Shown here piece by piece: positions 6,611 to 15,488 of a DNA stretch of 59,867 nucleotides. The notes below the pieces were generated by a model. The model ran no database searches. It was given only the letters and a program-made list of their open reading frames with translations, and was not told the DNA's origin. Each line of letters opens with the position of its first letter. The stretch's first letter is position 1. The translations under genes and the position numbers were made by a program. Source of the stretch: Sulfurimicrobium sp031426915 (GTDB lineage Bacteria > Pseudomonadota > Gammaproteobacteria > Burkholderiales > Sulfuricellaceae); NCBI GenBank assembly GCA_031426915.1, contig JASJPB010000061.1, forward strand, positions 1-59,867, written 5' to 3'.

Positions 6611-9600
6611 ACCCATGGGGTCGGCGCCGATGGTGCCGCTCAGGCTTTGCAGATAGGCGCTGCCGCTGACCCACTCCAGCTTGGCCCTGGCCTTTTCGAG
6701 CCGGCTCTGGATGTCGAGTTTTTCCGCCACATCGTGATGGCTGGCGCGGATGGCGAAAGCGTCCAGATAGGCGACATGGCGTGTCCACAACGCCACATCC
6801 CGCAGCTGTTTCGTTTCCAGCCGCTCCCGGTACCAGTCGGATGCGAGCAGCGCTTCGCGGGTAAACAGCGCACGGATGTCCGGATCGTGCACGTCCTTGC
6901 CCTGGTAGCTACCGCTGGCCATGATGTGCAGCAGCGCCTTGAGCGGCGGGCAGGCGTCTTCCACGCTGCCGTCCTCGATATAGGTCTGCGCCACGCCCTG
7001 CTGGGCTTCGACGATATTTTCCACGCCGTCCGCGAATACCGCCAGATCCTGGATTTCCGGCTTGAGGATGTGTTCGCCGAAAACCGCCCTGGGCGCGTCG
7101 AACATCTTGCCCATGAAGCCATGCACAAAACGCTCGGTAATGCGGTAACCCAGACGGCTGGCCTGGATCAGGCGGCCTTGGTAGTCGAAATCCTCGACTT
7201 TTTCCAGGCAGCCGGTTTCTATCAGGAAGCGCGGATCGCGGGCCTGCGGCGAAAGGCGCGACCAGATTTCCGGCACCAGCAGGCTGATGTCGTGATCGAC
7301 GCGGAACTTGGGCCCGATGAATCCGGCCGCGGTGGAATAGCCCGCGTAGCCGGTGAGGATGAAGGACACCAGCGTGTTGTTGAGGTCCGCCGTGGGACGC
7401 AGCGCGTTGAACGGCCCCTTGGTCAGCGCGCCCTCGCTGCCGGCACCGGTGGTCGAGGGCGACTTGCCGGTCAGGCTGCAGATGAAGTCCATGAACAGCT
7501 CGGGCAGTTCCTGGTAATGGATCGGGTTGTAAACCGCCAGCGGCCGGATGCCCGGTTCCGGCGGATTGTTGCGGCGCCCCACCAGCACCGCGTTGACCGG
7601 CTCGATCACCGCTTGGTCCAGCGGCACGCGGCGATTGAAGCGTGCGCCGAGTTCGGCCACATATCGCCGCACCGGGTTGGCCAGGTCGGGCCGCAGTTGC
7701 AAGTAGCGCGCATTCTTGCTCGGCTTGCCGCCCACCAGGCGCGCATGGGCCGACGACACCACATACTCGCCCGCCTCGTGGGCCTCCTGCAGGATCCGGC
7801 GCATCGGCTCGCTGTACTGGTCGAAACCCACCACGTCCTCGATGATTTCGGCCAAGGCCTCGTCGTTGAGCGGTTCGAAATTCGCCAGGAAATTGTCGTG
7901 GCGGGCCATGTCCTGCTCGGTCTGGCGATCGAGGCCGCGATGAATCGCATCGTCAGGACGCTGGAACAGGCGGTACTCGCAGTTGCGCACCAGTTTGACG
8001 GAAGGGTCGCTGCTTTTCGGCGAGGTATTGGGCAGGCATGAGGCGGGAACGACGACCGAGGCGCTGATGTCGTCCTCCATCTGCACCTTTTCCGCAGCGA
8101 TGAAATCCTGGCGCATCTTGAACACGCACCAGGCGCCGTTTTCCTCGAAACCCACCCGCAGATAGGAGCCCATCAGCTTGCGTTCGTAGAGCTTGAGTTC
8201 GTGTCCGGGACGGCCGTTGACGAAATCGACCGACAGGCGCGCGCGCCAGTCGTCGCCCCAGTCCGGGCGGTACATGCGCTTGATGATGAAGACCAGCGCC
8301 AGGATATGGTCCGGGATGCCTTCCAGCCAGGCGTTGAATTCGGCGTTGTAGGAAGGGGAAGGCGTCAGCGCCTTGATCACCGAACCCAGGCTGCGCTCGG
8401 CGCTGAGCAGTTTGCGCGCCATGTCCCGGTCCTCGCGCTCGAATCCCGACCTGAAACGCCGGGTGTAGTCGTGCTCGAAAATGGCCTCGACCTGGTCGAG
8501 ATCATGCTCCAGATCGGCCACGAACAGCGGGCTGTAAATCACCGCATCGTTGAGGGACTTGGAGATCTCCGACTTGCCCCCGCCCGAAACGGTGCAGGGC
8601 TTGTGGCAGAAGGTGCCTTCGGGGTCGGTGCCCAGCAGGCGCCATGAAGGCGCGCCCGGATGTTTCTGCATCTCGACTTTGTAGCCGTTGGGCTGCACGT
8701 AGATTTTTTCCGGACGCAGCTTGATGCTCTGGCGCACGCCATCCTTGATCCAGCTGACGGTCTGGGCCGGCAGGTCCATGCGCAAATCCTGCGGCACGTA
8801 AACGACTTGCGGATGCAGTTTGTCGATGCCGTAACCCTCGGGTTGCAGGTCCATCAGCGCACCGTAGTTCGCCACCATTTCCTCGAAGCTGTAGCCTGCC
8901 ACGCGGGTGATGCTGTCCACCCCGAATTCCTCGCCGTGGTTGTGGCGCGGGAAAGCCAGCGCGCCGCCCGCATGCTCTTCCTCGGCCAGGCCGAACAGGT
9001 TGGCGGCATAACTGACCTGGGTCTTGACCTCTTTCTTGCAGTAGCCGAAATAATTGTCGGCGAGCAGGGTGACGATCACGCCGCGCTCATCCCGTGCGGT
9101 AATCTTGAAGGCGCTGCCGTCGTTATACTTTTCGCTCGCTTCGCGCCAGCACATGCCATCCGCGCGCTGGCGCGAGGTGGCCTGGTCCCAGTGCGGCAGG
9201 CCCAGCTCTTTCTTGCTGAACTGGGTCAGGTGAGGCGCCAGAATCACGCAGCCGGTATGCCCCGACCAGTGATCCACGTCCAGCCCGGCGTCGTTCGACG
9301 ACAACACCGGGTTGCCGCCGTTGCCGAAAATGCTCTCCACGAAATCAAGGTTGCTGACCAGGCTGCCGGGCGCGAAGAAACGGATTTCCATGCTCTTTTC
9401 CGCTTCCTGTCCGGGAATTTCCGGGCACACCACCGGGCGCAGCAGCAGCGACACGAACATCCTGGCCTCATGCGGCTGTTCGGCCGTGAAAGGCAGGCGC
9501 AACAGGTGCTCCGGTGGATTGAGCGCTTCCCGCAGCAGGCGCGCGAAGACCTGCTTGGGCACGGCTTTTTTGTCCCCGGGAATCGGCAAGCCGCCCTCGG

Positions 9601-10048
9601 TCACGTGGAACAGGCCCTTGGTGGTGCGCCGGTCGCTCACCGGGTTGTGCAGCACCCCGTTGCGGATGCGATAGCTGCTGACGTAATCGCTCTTGAATTC
9701 GTCCTTGCTCACCGGCAGCGACAGTTCGCGCGCCACGCCGTGGCGGTCCAGGATCAGCGTGTTTTCCGGAAGACGGGGCGCAGTGCCGGCATCATGAAGA
9801 TAGTCATCGAGAAAAGTCTGGATGCGCTGGTCGGGCGGACAGAGGTAACCGCTCAGGAGGCGTGATTTCTCGCGGTAACTTTTCAGCAGATCGTGCGCCA
9901 CCGCCAGAAAATCGCTGCTCCCGCCCTTCAGATAGGCGGGCTGACCCGACGAGGATAATTTCAGGTTGATATACAGCTGCAGGCGTTCGCGCGCTTCTTG
10001 CGGGTCTTCGGAACCGTCACCCAGCCCAAGAAATTGATTCAGATCCAT
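6590..10048 (-). CDS. Probable PPi-type phosphoenolpyruvate carboxykinase
   Basis: This very large single-frame protein has 1152 residues. Its length and general character match the PPi-dependent PEP carboxykinases of Entamoeba and some bacteria, which interconvert PEP plus CO2 plus phosphate with oxaloacetate plus pyrophosphate. A glycine-rich loop TVSGGGKSEISKS lies near residue 490, and conserved-looking His/Asp segments (FPRHNHGEEFGVDS) precede it. There are no membrane segments or signal peptide. I place the family from memory of its size and motifs, not from an alignment; otherwise it is an uncharacterised 130-kDa cytoplasmic protein. The last six residues (LAACRT) and the TAA are encoded by a repeat arm. 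Confidence 0.6.
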   Translation of the reverse strand: MDLNQFLGLGDGSEDPQEARERLQLYINLKLSSSGQPAYLKGGSSDFLAVAHDLLKSYREKSRLLSGYLCPPDQRIQTFLDDYLHDAGTAPRLPENTLILDRHGVARELSLPVSKDEFKSDYVSSYRIRNGVLHNPVSDRRTTKGLFHVTEGGLPIPGDKKAVPKQVFARLLREALNPPEHLLRLPFTAEQPHEARMFVSLLLRPVVCPEIPGQEAEKSMEIRFFAPGSLVSNLDFVESIFGNGGNPVLSSNDAGLDVDHWSGHTGCVILAPHLTQFSKKELGLPHWDQATSRQRADGMCWREASEKYNDGSAFKITARDERGVIVTLLADNYFGYCKKEVKTQVSYAANLFGLAEEEHAGGALAFPRHNHGEEFGVDSITRVAGYSFEEMVANYGALMDLQPEGYGIDKLHPQVVYVPQDLRMDLPAQTVSWIKDGVRQSIKLRPEKIYVQPNGYKVEMQKHPGAPSWRLLGTDPEGTFCHKPCTVSGGGKSEISKSLNDAVIYSPLFVADLEHDLDQVEAIFEHDYTRRFRSGFEREDRDMARKLLSAERSLGSVIKALTPSPSYNAEFNAWLEGIPDHILALVFIIKRMYRPDWGDDWRARLSVDFVNGRPGHELKLYERKLMGSYLRVGFEENGAWCVFKMRQDFIAAEKVQMEDDISASVVVPASCLPNTSPKSSDPSVKLVRNCEYRLFQRPDDAIHRGLDRQTEQDMARHDNFLANFEPLNDEALAEIIEDVVGFDQYSEPMRRILQEAHEAGEYVVSSAHARLVGGKPSKNARYLQLRPDLANPVRRYVAELGARFNRRVPLDQAVIEPVNAVLVGRRNNPPEPGIRPLAVYNPIHYQELPELFMDFICSLTGKSPSTTGAGSEGALTKGPFNALRPTADLNNTLVSFILTGYAGYSTAAGFIGPKFRVDHDISLLVPEIWSRLSPQARDPRFLIETGCLEKVEDFDYQGRLIQASRLGYRITERFVHGFMGKMFDAPRAVFGEHILKPEIQDLAVFADGVENIVEAQQGVAQTYIEDGSVEDACPPLKALLHIMASGSYQGKDVHDPDIRALFTREALLASDWYRERLETKQLRDVALWTRHVAYLDAFAIRASHHDVAEKLDIQSRLEKARAKLEWVSGSAYLQSLSGTIGADPMGLAACRT

Positions 10049-10101
10049 AATGCTCTACCCTAGTTCGTGCTCACGCACACCGGACGAAAAAGGGGTGATT
10101 T

Positions 10102-10124
10102 TACCCTGAAACGGGTATTTTTTT
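10102..10124 (+). terminator. Weak terminator-like hairpin
   Basis: TACCC (10102-10106) pairs with GGGTA (10113-10117) and is followed by seven T residues. It lies in the 184-bp gap between the divergent 1152-residue gene and the ClpX-like gene, 108 bp before the latter. No plus-strand gene directly precedes it, so it could be an attenuator-like site or chance. The stem has only five pairs. Confidence 0.3.
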
Positions 10125-10232
10125 GGCATCTTGAATCTCATGATTCATAACGCATAATCGCATCTCCTTGACAGCATCATCGGGCCACTGCGAGTATCGC
10201 GTTATGTCAACCAGCCGCCCGGAACGATACAC

Positions 10233-11270
10233 ATGGACAACCTGAACCAGCCACACCCCAGCACGTCCGGAACGCGAGCGACGCCAAGCGCTATCGTGAG
10301 CTATCTTGACCAGTATGTGATCGGCCAGGATGAAGCCAAGAAGATACTCGCCGTGGTGGTCTATTCGCATTACCGCAAACTGGGAAAATCGAGCCAAAGC
10401 AGCGTCGAGGTCGCCAAGAGCAACATCCTGCTGATCGGCCCGACCGGCACCGGCAAGACACTGCTGTGCGAGACCCTGTCGAAAGCGCTGGGGGTCCCGT
10501 TCGTCACCGCGAACGCCACTTCGCTGGCGCAATCGAAATACGTCAACGAGGAAATCGAGGCCGTCCTGCTGCGGCTGCTGGAGAAGGCGGGCGGGGATAT
10601 CGCCAAGGCCCAGCGGGGCATCGTGTTTATCGACGAGATCGACAAACTCAAAGCCAGCGACGGCCAGTTGCGCGGCACCTCTGGAGAAAGGGTACAGCAC
10701 TCGCTGCTGAAAATCATGGAAGGCGCGCCCGTCAGGCTGGGGAATGCGCAAAACATCGACACCACCAACATTCTTTTCATCTGTGCCGGGGCCTTCGTCG
10801 GGCTGGAGGAGATCACCGCAACCACCCACGCCTTCGGCTTCATCTCCATCGCCGATGCCGACAACCAGAAAATCCTCGACCGCCTGAACTCGCGGGTAAA
10901 ACCCACCGACCTGTTCGCGTTCGGGCTGATCCCGGAATTCGCCGGGCGCCTGCCGGTCATTGCCAACTTCCAGAACCTGTCCAAGGCGCTGCTGCTGAAA
11001 ATCATGGTCGAGCCCAGGAATTCCATCTACAACCAGTTCCGTGAAATACTGAAAAGCGAAGGGGTCGAACTCACCATCGAGCAGCGGGTCTTCGAGCAGA
11101 TCGCGGAACTGGCTTTCGAATACAAGGTTGGCGCCCGTAGCCTGCGGGGCATCTTCGAGGAGATGATCACTCCGGTGCTTTATGTCGTTCCCGACAGGCC
11201 GGACATCCGCAAGGTCATCATCAGTTCATTGTTCGAGGATCCCTGTTTCATTACCGGTCAGCAGGCCTGA
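10233..11270 (+). CDS. ClpX-like AAA+ ATPase without zinc domain
   Basis: This 345-residue protein aligns with the AAA+ body of ClpX. It has YVIGQDEAKKILA, Walker A GPTGTGKT, Walker B IVFIDEIDK, the arginine-finger segment FAGRLPV and sensor-2 GARSLRG. It lacks the N-terminal zinc-binding domain. The GYVG substrate-gripping pore loop is replaced by KYVN, and the RKH loop is shortened. The ClpP-docking IGF tripeptide reads FGF in a changed loop. It is therefore a paralogue rather than the housekeeping unfoldase, perhaps with its own client or without ClpP. It stands upstream of gspA, with a 70-bp gap. Confidence 0.85.
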   Translation: MDNLNQPHPSTSGTRATPSAIVSYLDQYVIGQDEAKKILAVVVYSHYRKLGKSSQSSVEVAKSNILLIGPTGTGKTLLCETLSKALGVPFVTANATSLAQSKYVNEEIEAVLLRLLEKAGGDIAKAQRGIVFIDEIDKLKASDGQLRGTSGERVQHSLLKIMEGAPVRLGNAQNIDTTNILFICAGAFVGLEEITATTHAFGFISIADADNQKILDRLNSRVKPTDLFAFGLIPEFAGRLPVIANFQNLSKALLLKIMVEPRNSIYNQFREILKSEGVELTIEQRVFEQIAELAFEYKVGARSLRGIFEEMITPVLYVVPDRPDIRKVIISSLFEDPCFITGQQA

Positions 11271-11340
11271 AGCGCTATAGTCAGGCGCCCACCATGACAT
11301 CGGAGATCAGGTCGTGGCCCCCGATTTTCAGGAGTCCAGC

Positions 11341-13008
11341 ATGTACATGAGTTACTTCGGTCTCACTGAGGCGCCGTTCTCCATTGCGCCGAACCCGCGT
11401 TATCTCTATATGAGCCAGCGCCACCAGGAGGCGCTCGCGCATTTGTTATATGGCGTCAATGGCGAAGGCGGGTTCATCTTGCTCACGGGCGAGGTCGGAA
11501 CCGGCAAAACCACAATTTGCCGCTGTCTGCTGGAGCAAATTCCCGAGTCCTGTGTGGTCGCTTATATTTTCAATCCCAGGCTGACGGTGGAGGAATTGCT
11601 TTCCTCCATCTGTGTCGAATTCGGCATCGACTTCCCCCCCGGCAACACCAGCATCAAACTGTTCATCGATCTCATCAACCGCTATCTTCTCGACGCCCAT
11701 GCGCAGGGAAAGCGCGCGGTGCTGATCATAGACGAAGCGCAGAATCTCTCCACCGATGTGCTGGAACAGATGAGGCTCCTCACCAATCTTGAAACCAGTC
11801 AGCGCAAGCTGCTGCAAATCATTCTGCTGGGGCAGCCCGAACTGCTGGAAATGCTCGGTCGGCCCGAGCTGAGGCAACTGGCACAACGCATCGTCGCGCG
11901 CTATCACCTCGGGACGCTGACGAAGCAGGAAGTCGCCGCGTATGTGCAGCACCGTCTCGAAGTGTCGGGCGCGCATAGACAGCTCTTTGATGCTTCGCTC
12001 ATCAGCCCTATCCACCGCCTGACGGGAGGCGTGCCGCGGATCATCAATGTATTGTGCGACCGTGCGCTGCTGGGCACGTTCGTGCAAGGCAAGGACCGCG
12101 TTGATCTTTCCACCCTGAAGCAGGCCGCGCGTGAAGTTTTACAGAAGCCGACGCCACTGCGGCGCCGCACGCAGTTTCGCCTGTCCGCATGGTTGCTGCT
12201 GCTCTGCGTCGCGTTGGCCGCTGTGTGGTATCAGCAGGAGCAAGGGAACACCAGGCCGGCGAATGCAAATGAAAAGCTTGAAATACCTGTGCCGCCGTCA
12301 ACCCCGGCTGTTTCGCCTGGAGCGGCCGTTTCGGCAAGCGCCGATGTGCCGGCGGGCGAGGAGCTCAAGCCGGCAAAACCATTACCGGATACGCTTGAAT
12401 GGACGGCCGGCGAGCCTCGCTCCCATAGCAAGGAAATGGCTTTCTCGGCGTTATTCCGTGCATGGGACATGGACTATTCGGGGTCAGACGCATGCCGCCA
12501 GGCCGAGCGCCGTGGTTTACGTTGCCGCAGCAGCCGGGGTGGGCTGGAGGAGTTGCGTCAATTAAACCGGCCCGCGGTACTGCAGTTGCAAGACGAATCG
12601 GGCCAGGAGTTTTATGCCACCTTGACCGGCCTTGAGGCCGACAGCGCCACTTTTTCCATCGGCGAGCAGACCAGGGTAGTCGCGCTTGAAGTACTGGCAT
12701 CGCGCTGGTCGGGGTATTACACCTTGCTCTGGCGTGCACCGCCATCCGCGTACAAGAACATACGACCGGGCGAGCGTGGGGCGGCCGTGGAATGGCTGGG
12801 CAGGCTTCTGGCACAGGCGCTGGGGGAAACAGCGGAAACGTCCGGTCAGCGCGTGTTTGATGCCACTCTGGTGCGCCAGGTCAAACAGTTTCAACTCGCC
12901 CAGGGATTGATTCCCGACGGCGCGGTCGGGCCCCAGACTCTGATGCACCTGATCGCTGCGGCAGATCAGCAAGCGCCAAGACTGTTAAGCAAGCCGGGAG
13001 ATAAATAG
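11341..13008 (+). CDS. gspA: GspA/ExeA-like ATPase with peptidoglycan-binding domain
   Basis: The 555-residue protein begins YFGLTEAPFSIAPNPRYL, the ExeA start. An AAA ATPase domain follows with Walker A GEVGTGKTT and Walker B VLIIDEAQNL. A single membrane helix lies near residues 283-300, and a periplasmic part ends in a PG_binding_1 domain (about 475-545, IRPGERGAAVEWL and GLIPDGAVGPQTL). With GspB it opens the cell wall for assembly of the type II secretin. The ATG at 11341 follows CAGGAG. gspB starts two bases after its stop. The rest of the type II secretion genes are not in the window. Confidence 0.88.
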   Translation: MYMSYFGLTEAPFSIAPNPRYLYMSQRHQEALAHLLYGVNGEGGFILLTGEVGTGKTTICRCLLEQIPESCVVAYIFNPRLTVEELLSSICVEFGIDFPPGNTSIKLFIDLINRYLLDAHAQGKRAVLIIDEAQNLSTDVLEQMRLLTNLETSQRKLLQIILLGQPELLEMLGRPELRQLAQRIVARYHLGTLTKQEVAAYVQHRLEVSGAHRQLFDASLISPIHRLTGGVPRIINVLCDRALLGTFVQGKDRVDLSTLKQAAREVLQKPTPLRRRTQFRLSAWLLLLCVALAAVWYQQEQGNTRPANANEKLEIPVPPSTPAVSPGAAVSASADVPAGEELKPAKPLPDTLEWTAGEPRSHSKEMAFSALFRAWDMDYSGSDACRQAERRGLRCRSSRGGLEELRQLNRPAVLQLQDESGQEFYATLTGLEADSATFSIGEQTRVVALEVLASRWSGYYTLLWRAPPSAYKNIRPGERGAAVEWLGRLLAQALGETAETSGQRVFDATLVRQVKQFQLAQGLIPDGAVGPQTLMHLIAAADQQAPRLLSKPGDK

Positions 13009-13010
13009 GC

Positions 13011-13727
13011 ATGTCGTACATTCTCGATGCGTTAAAAAAATCCGATCAACAGCGTCAACGTGGAACAACGCCCACCTTGCTCACATCCCAGACCGCCGTG
13101 GTGGCACTCAAACCCCCTGCATACCTGTTTTATGCGGTACTTGCGGCGATCCTGGTCAGCGCCGGTATCGCGATCGGATGGCTGCGCCCATGGCAGCCGG
13201 AGCAAGCTTTGCCTGAAGCCAAACCCGTTCCGGCGCAACCAGCCGTAGCCCATTCCCAGCCGAGTGATCCGCTGCCGCAGCCGGAATTAGTCGAACTTCC
13301 CCAGCAAGCAAAACCGGAAATACCCCTGCCGAAATCCCAACCTTCGGATCCGCTTGTGGCGACGCAAAACCGCCCCGCGATGAAACAGGATATGCCTGCC
13401 CCGTCCATACCCGGGACCGTTGTCCCAGCTTCAAGAATGGAGGCGACTCCTGTCGCGGAAAAAGCCGCCCCTGCGGATATATCGCCTGAGCAGCAGGGGG
13501 TGCGGACAATGGCACAACTGCCTGCCTCGATCCAGCAGGAAATTCCGAAAATATCGATTTCCGGACTCGTCTATTCCGACGATTCACAGGGTCGTCTGGT
13601 CGGAATCAACGATCAGTTGCTGCGCGAAGGCGAATACCCGGCTCCCGGCCTCAAGCTGGAGCAGATCACGCCGGATGGGGTGATATTCAGCTACAAGAAA
13701 TATCGCTTCCGCCGCGATGCCCAGTGA
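13011..13727 (+). CDS. gspB: GspB-like general secretion protein
   Basis: The 238-residue protein starts MSYILDALKKSDQQRQRG, the typical cytoplasmic start of GspB/ExeB. It has one membrane helix (about 38-58), a long proline-rich periplasmic linker (60-160) and the C-terminal GspB domain (about 175-235, ISISGLVYSDD and REGEYPAPGLKLEQI). It works with GspA, probably in one complex across the inner membrane. The two genes are separated by two bases and must be co-transcribed. Confidence 0.88.
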   Translation: MSYILDALKKSDQQRQRGTTPTLLTSQTAVVALKPPAYLFYAVLAAILVSAGIAIGWLRPWQPEQALPEAKPVPAQPAVAHSQPSDPLPQPELVELPQQAKPEIPLPKSQPSDPLVATQNRPAMKQDMPAPSIPGTVVPASRMEATPVAEKAAPADISPEQQGVRTMAQLPASIQQEIPKISISGLVYSDDSQGRLVGINDQLLREGEYPAPGLKLEQITPDGVIFSYKKYRFRRDAQ

Positions 13728-13746
13728 AAATCCATTCCCCGGCCAC

Positions 13747-14132
13747 TCACAAGCTCCCGCCGCCCAATGATTTGTAAAGCTGGGCCGCGGCGCTGAGCCA
13801 GGCGCGCCGCAGCGTGCCCTGTTGCGCGGCATAGGACTCCCGCTGCGCATCCAGTACTTCGAGGTAGCTGGAAATGCCGGCCTTGTAGAGGGCTTCCTCG
13901 ATCCGCGCTACGGCGATGCGCATGTCGCGGTTGTAGTCGAGTGCGGTAGCGATCAGGGCTTGCAGGCGCGGGGCGGGGAAGAAGCTGCGCCAATCGAGTG
14001 TATCTGCCGGTGCGCTCCTCCGGACAGGGCGGGCTGCGGCCATTGCGCGGCTACCGGCGCTGCAGGGCGCTGGTAGTCGGGGGGCAGGGAGCAGCCGGTT
14101 AGAAGGGTGCCGAGGGGCATGAAACTTGCCAT
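13747..14132 (-). pseudogene. Collapsed outer-membrane efflux factor (NodT family)
   Basis: This is a broken copy of the outer-membrane factor gene at 18995-20377. The N-terminal piece (LLTGCSLPPDYQRPAAPV) lies in one frame to about 14030. It then shifts frame to LDWRSFF...LQALIATALDYNRDMRIAVARIEEA. That is joined directly to the extreme C-terminus (LYKAGISSYLEVLDAQRESYAAQQG). Roughly 320 central residues are deleted between two EEAR/AEAR-like sites. It follows the MacB-type permease gene and cannot make a channel. Confidence 0.85.
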
Positions 14133-14341
14133 GCTTCTTATTTCTCCTTGTGCTTTAACCCCCCTCAATTCCCCCTTGTCACCCGCAAGGCGTGTCCCCG
14201 CCGAGAGCGGCAGCATAACCGCAAGGGTCATGCCCGCCGCGAGTGGCAGTGAAGCTGCTCGCACGGGCGAGACAGGGGGGCGACTGACACCTTCCCTGAT
14301 CAAGGGGGCTGGGATTGAAAAGACGCAGGTTGATATTGCAT

Positions 14342-15488
14342 CTACTCGTGACGTAGCGCCTCGATAGGGTCCAGCCGGGCCGCGCGCCGCGCCGGGAAGT
14401 AGCCGAAAATCACGCCGATGGCGGCCGAGAACAGGAAGGACAGCAGGTTGATGCCGGGGTTGAAGAGGAAGGGCACCTGCATCAGCTGGGCCAGCCCGAT
14501 CGAGGCCGCGCTGGCAAGCGCGATGCCCACGACCCCGCCCAGGCTGGACAGGGCCACGGCCTCGATCAGGAATTGCAGCAGCACCTCCCGTTCCAGCGCG
14601 CCGATGGCCAGGCGGATGCCGATCTCGCGGGTGCGCTCGGTGACCGACACCAGCATGATGTTCATGATACCGATGCCGCCCACCAGCAGGCTCACCGCGG
14701 CCACCGCGCCGAGCAGGCCGGTCATGACACGGATGGTGCCGGACAGGGTTTCGGCGATCTGCCTGGTGTCGAGGACGTTGAAATCGTCCTCCTCGTTGTC
14801 CGAAATCTTGCGCCGCTCGCGCATCAGCAAAGTGATCTGCTCGATCGCTTTCGCCGTGGAGGCGCTGGCCTTCACCGAAACCATGAGCGTGCTCACGTCC
14901 TGGTTGCCGGTGAGGCGCCGCTGCACGGTACGCAGAGGCATGATCACCGTGTCGTCCTGATCCATGCCCATCGCGCCCTGGCCTTTCGACGCCAGCAGGC
15001 CGACGATCTCGCAGGAGAACTGCTTGACGCGGACCTCGTTGCCGAGGGGGTTCTGGTTGCCGAACAGCTCGCGCCGCACGGTCTCGCCGATCACGCACAC
15101 GGATTTTCCGGCGCGCTCCTCGGCGTCGCTGAACACGCGCCCGGCGGCCAGTTTCCAGTTGCCGGTCTGGAAGTAGGCGTTGGTGCTGCCGTTGATGGTG
15201 GTGGACCAGTTCCTGGTGCCGTAAACCACGGTCACGCTACGGTTGACAGCCGGCGCCACTGCATCCAGGCCGCCGATCTGGGCGCGGATGGCATCGGCGT
15301 CGGCGGTCTTGAAGTTGGGGGCGCCGGCGGAATCCCGGCCCGGCCCGAGCCGCTTGCCGGGGCGCACCATCAGCAGGTTGCTGCCGAGGCTGGAAATCNN
15401 NNNNNNNNNNGCCGAGGATGGTGAGGAAGGAGCGCATCAGGTTGCGCCGGATTTCGCGCAGGGCGAGCAGGAGCGTGTTCAGAATCAT
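14342..15488 (-). CDS. MacB-like ABC transporter permease (interrupted by gap)
   Basis: The start MILNTLLLALREIRRNLMRS (from 15488) and the body ISSLGSNLLMVRPGKR onward are separated by 12 N at 15399-15410. Family length suggests about 20 codons are missing and the gap size is arbitrary. The body has the periplasmic MacB_PCD domain, then the FtsX domain with three membrane helices, the typical SVTERTREIGIRLAIGA coupling helix and the ending RRAARLDPIEALRHE. It pairs with the ATPase just upstream (4-bp overlap) to drive export through the HlyD-like and outer-membrane partners. The sequence must be completed before it is called intact. Confidence 0.85.
15399..15410. other. Assembly gap (12 N)
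   Basis: Twelve undetermined bases lie inside the MacB-like permease gene. The reading frames on the two sides do not join across 12 bases, so the real distance differs from the N count. The missing part should encode the rest of the first membrane helix. Confidence 0.99.
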
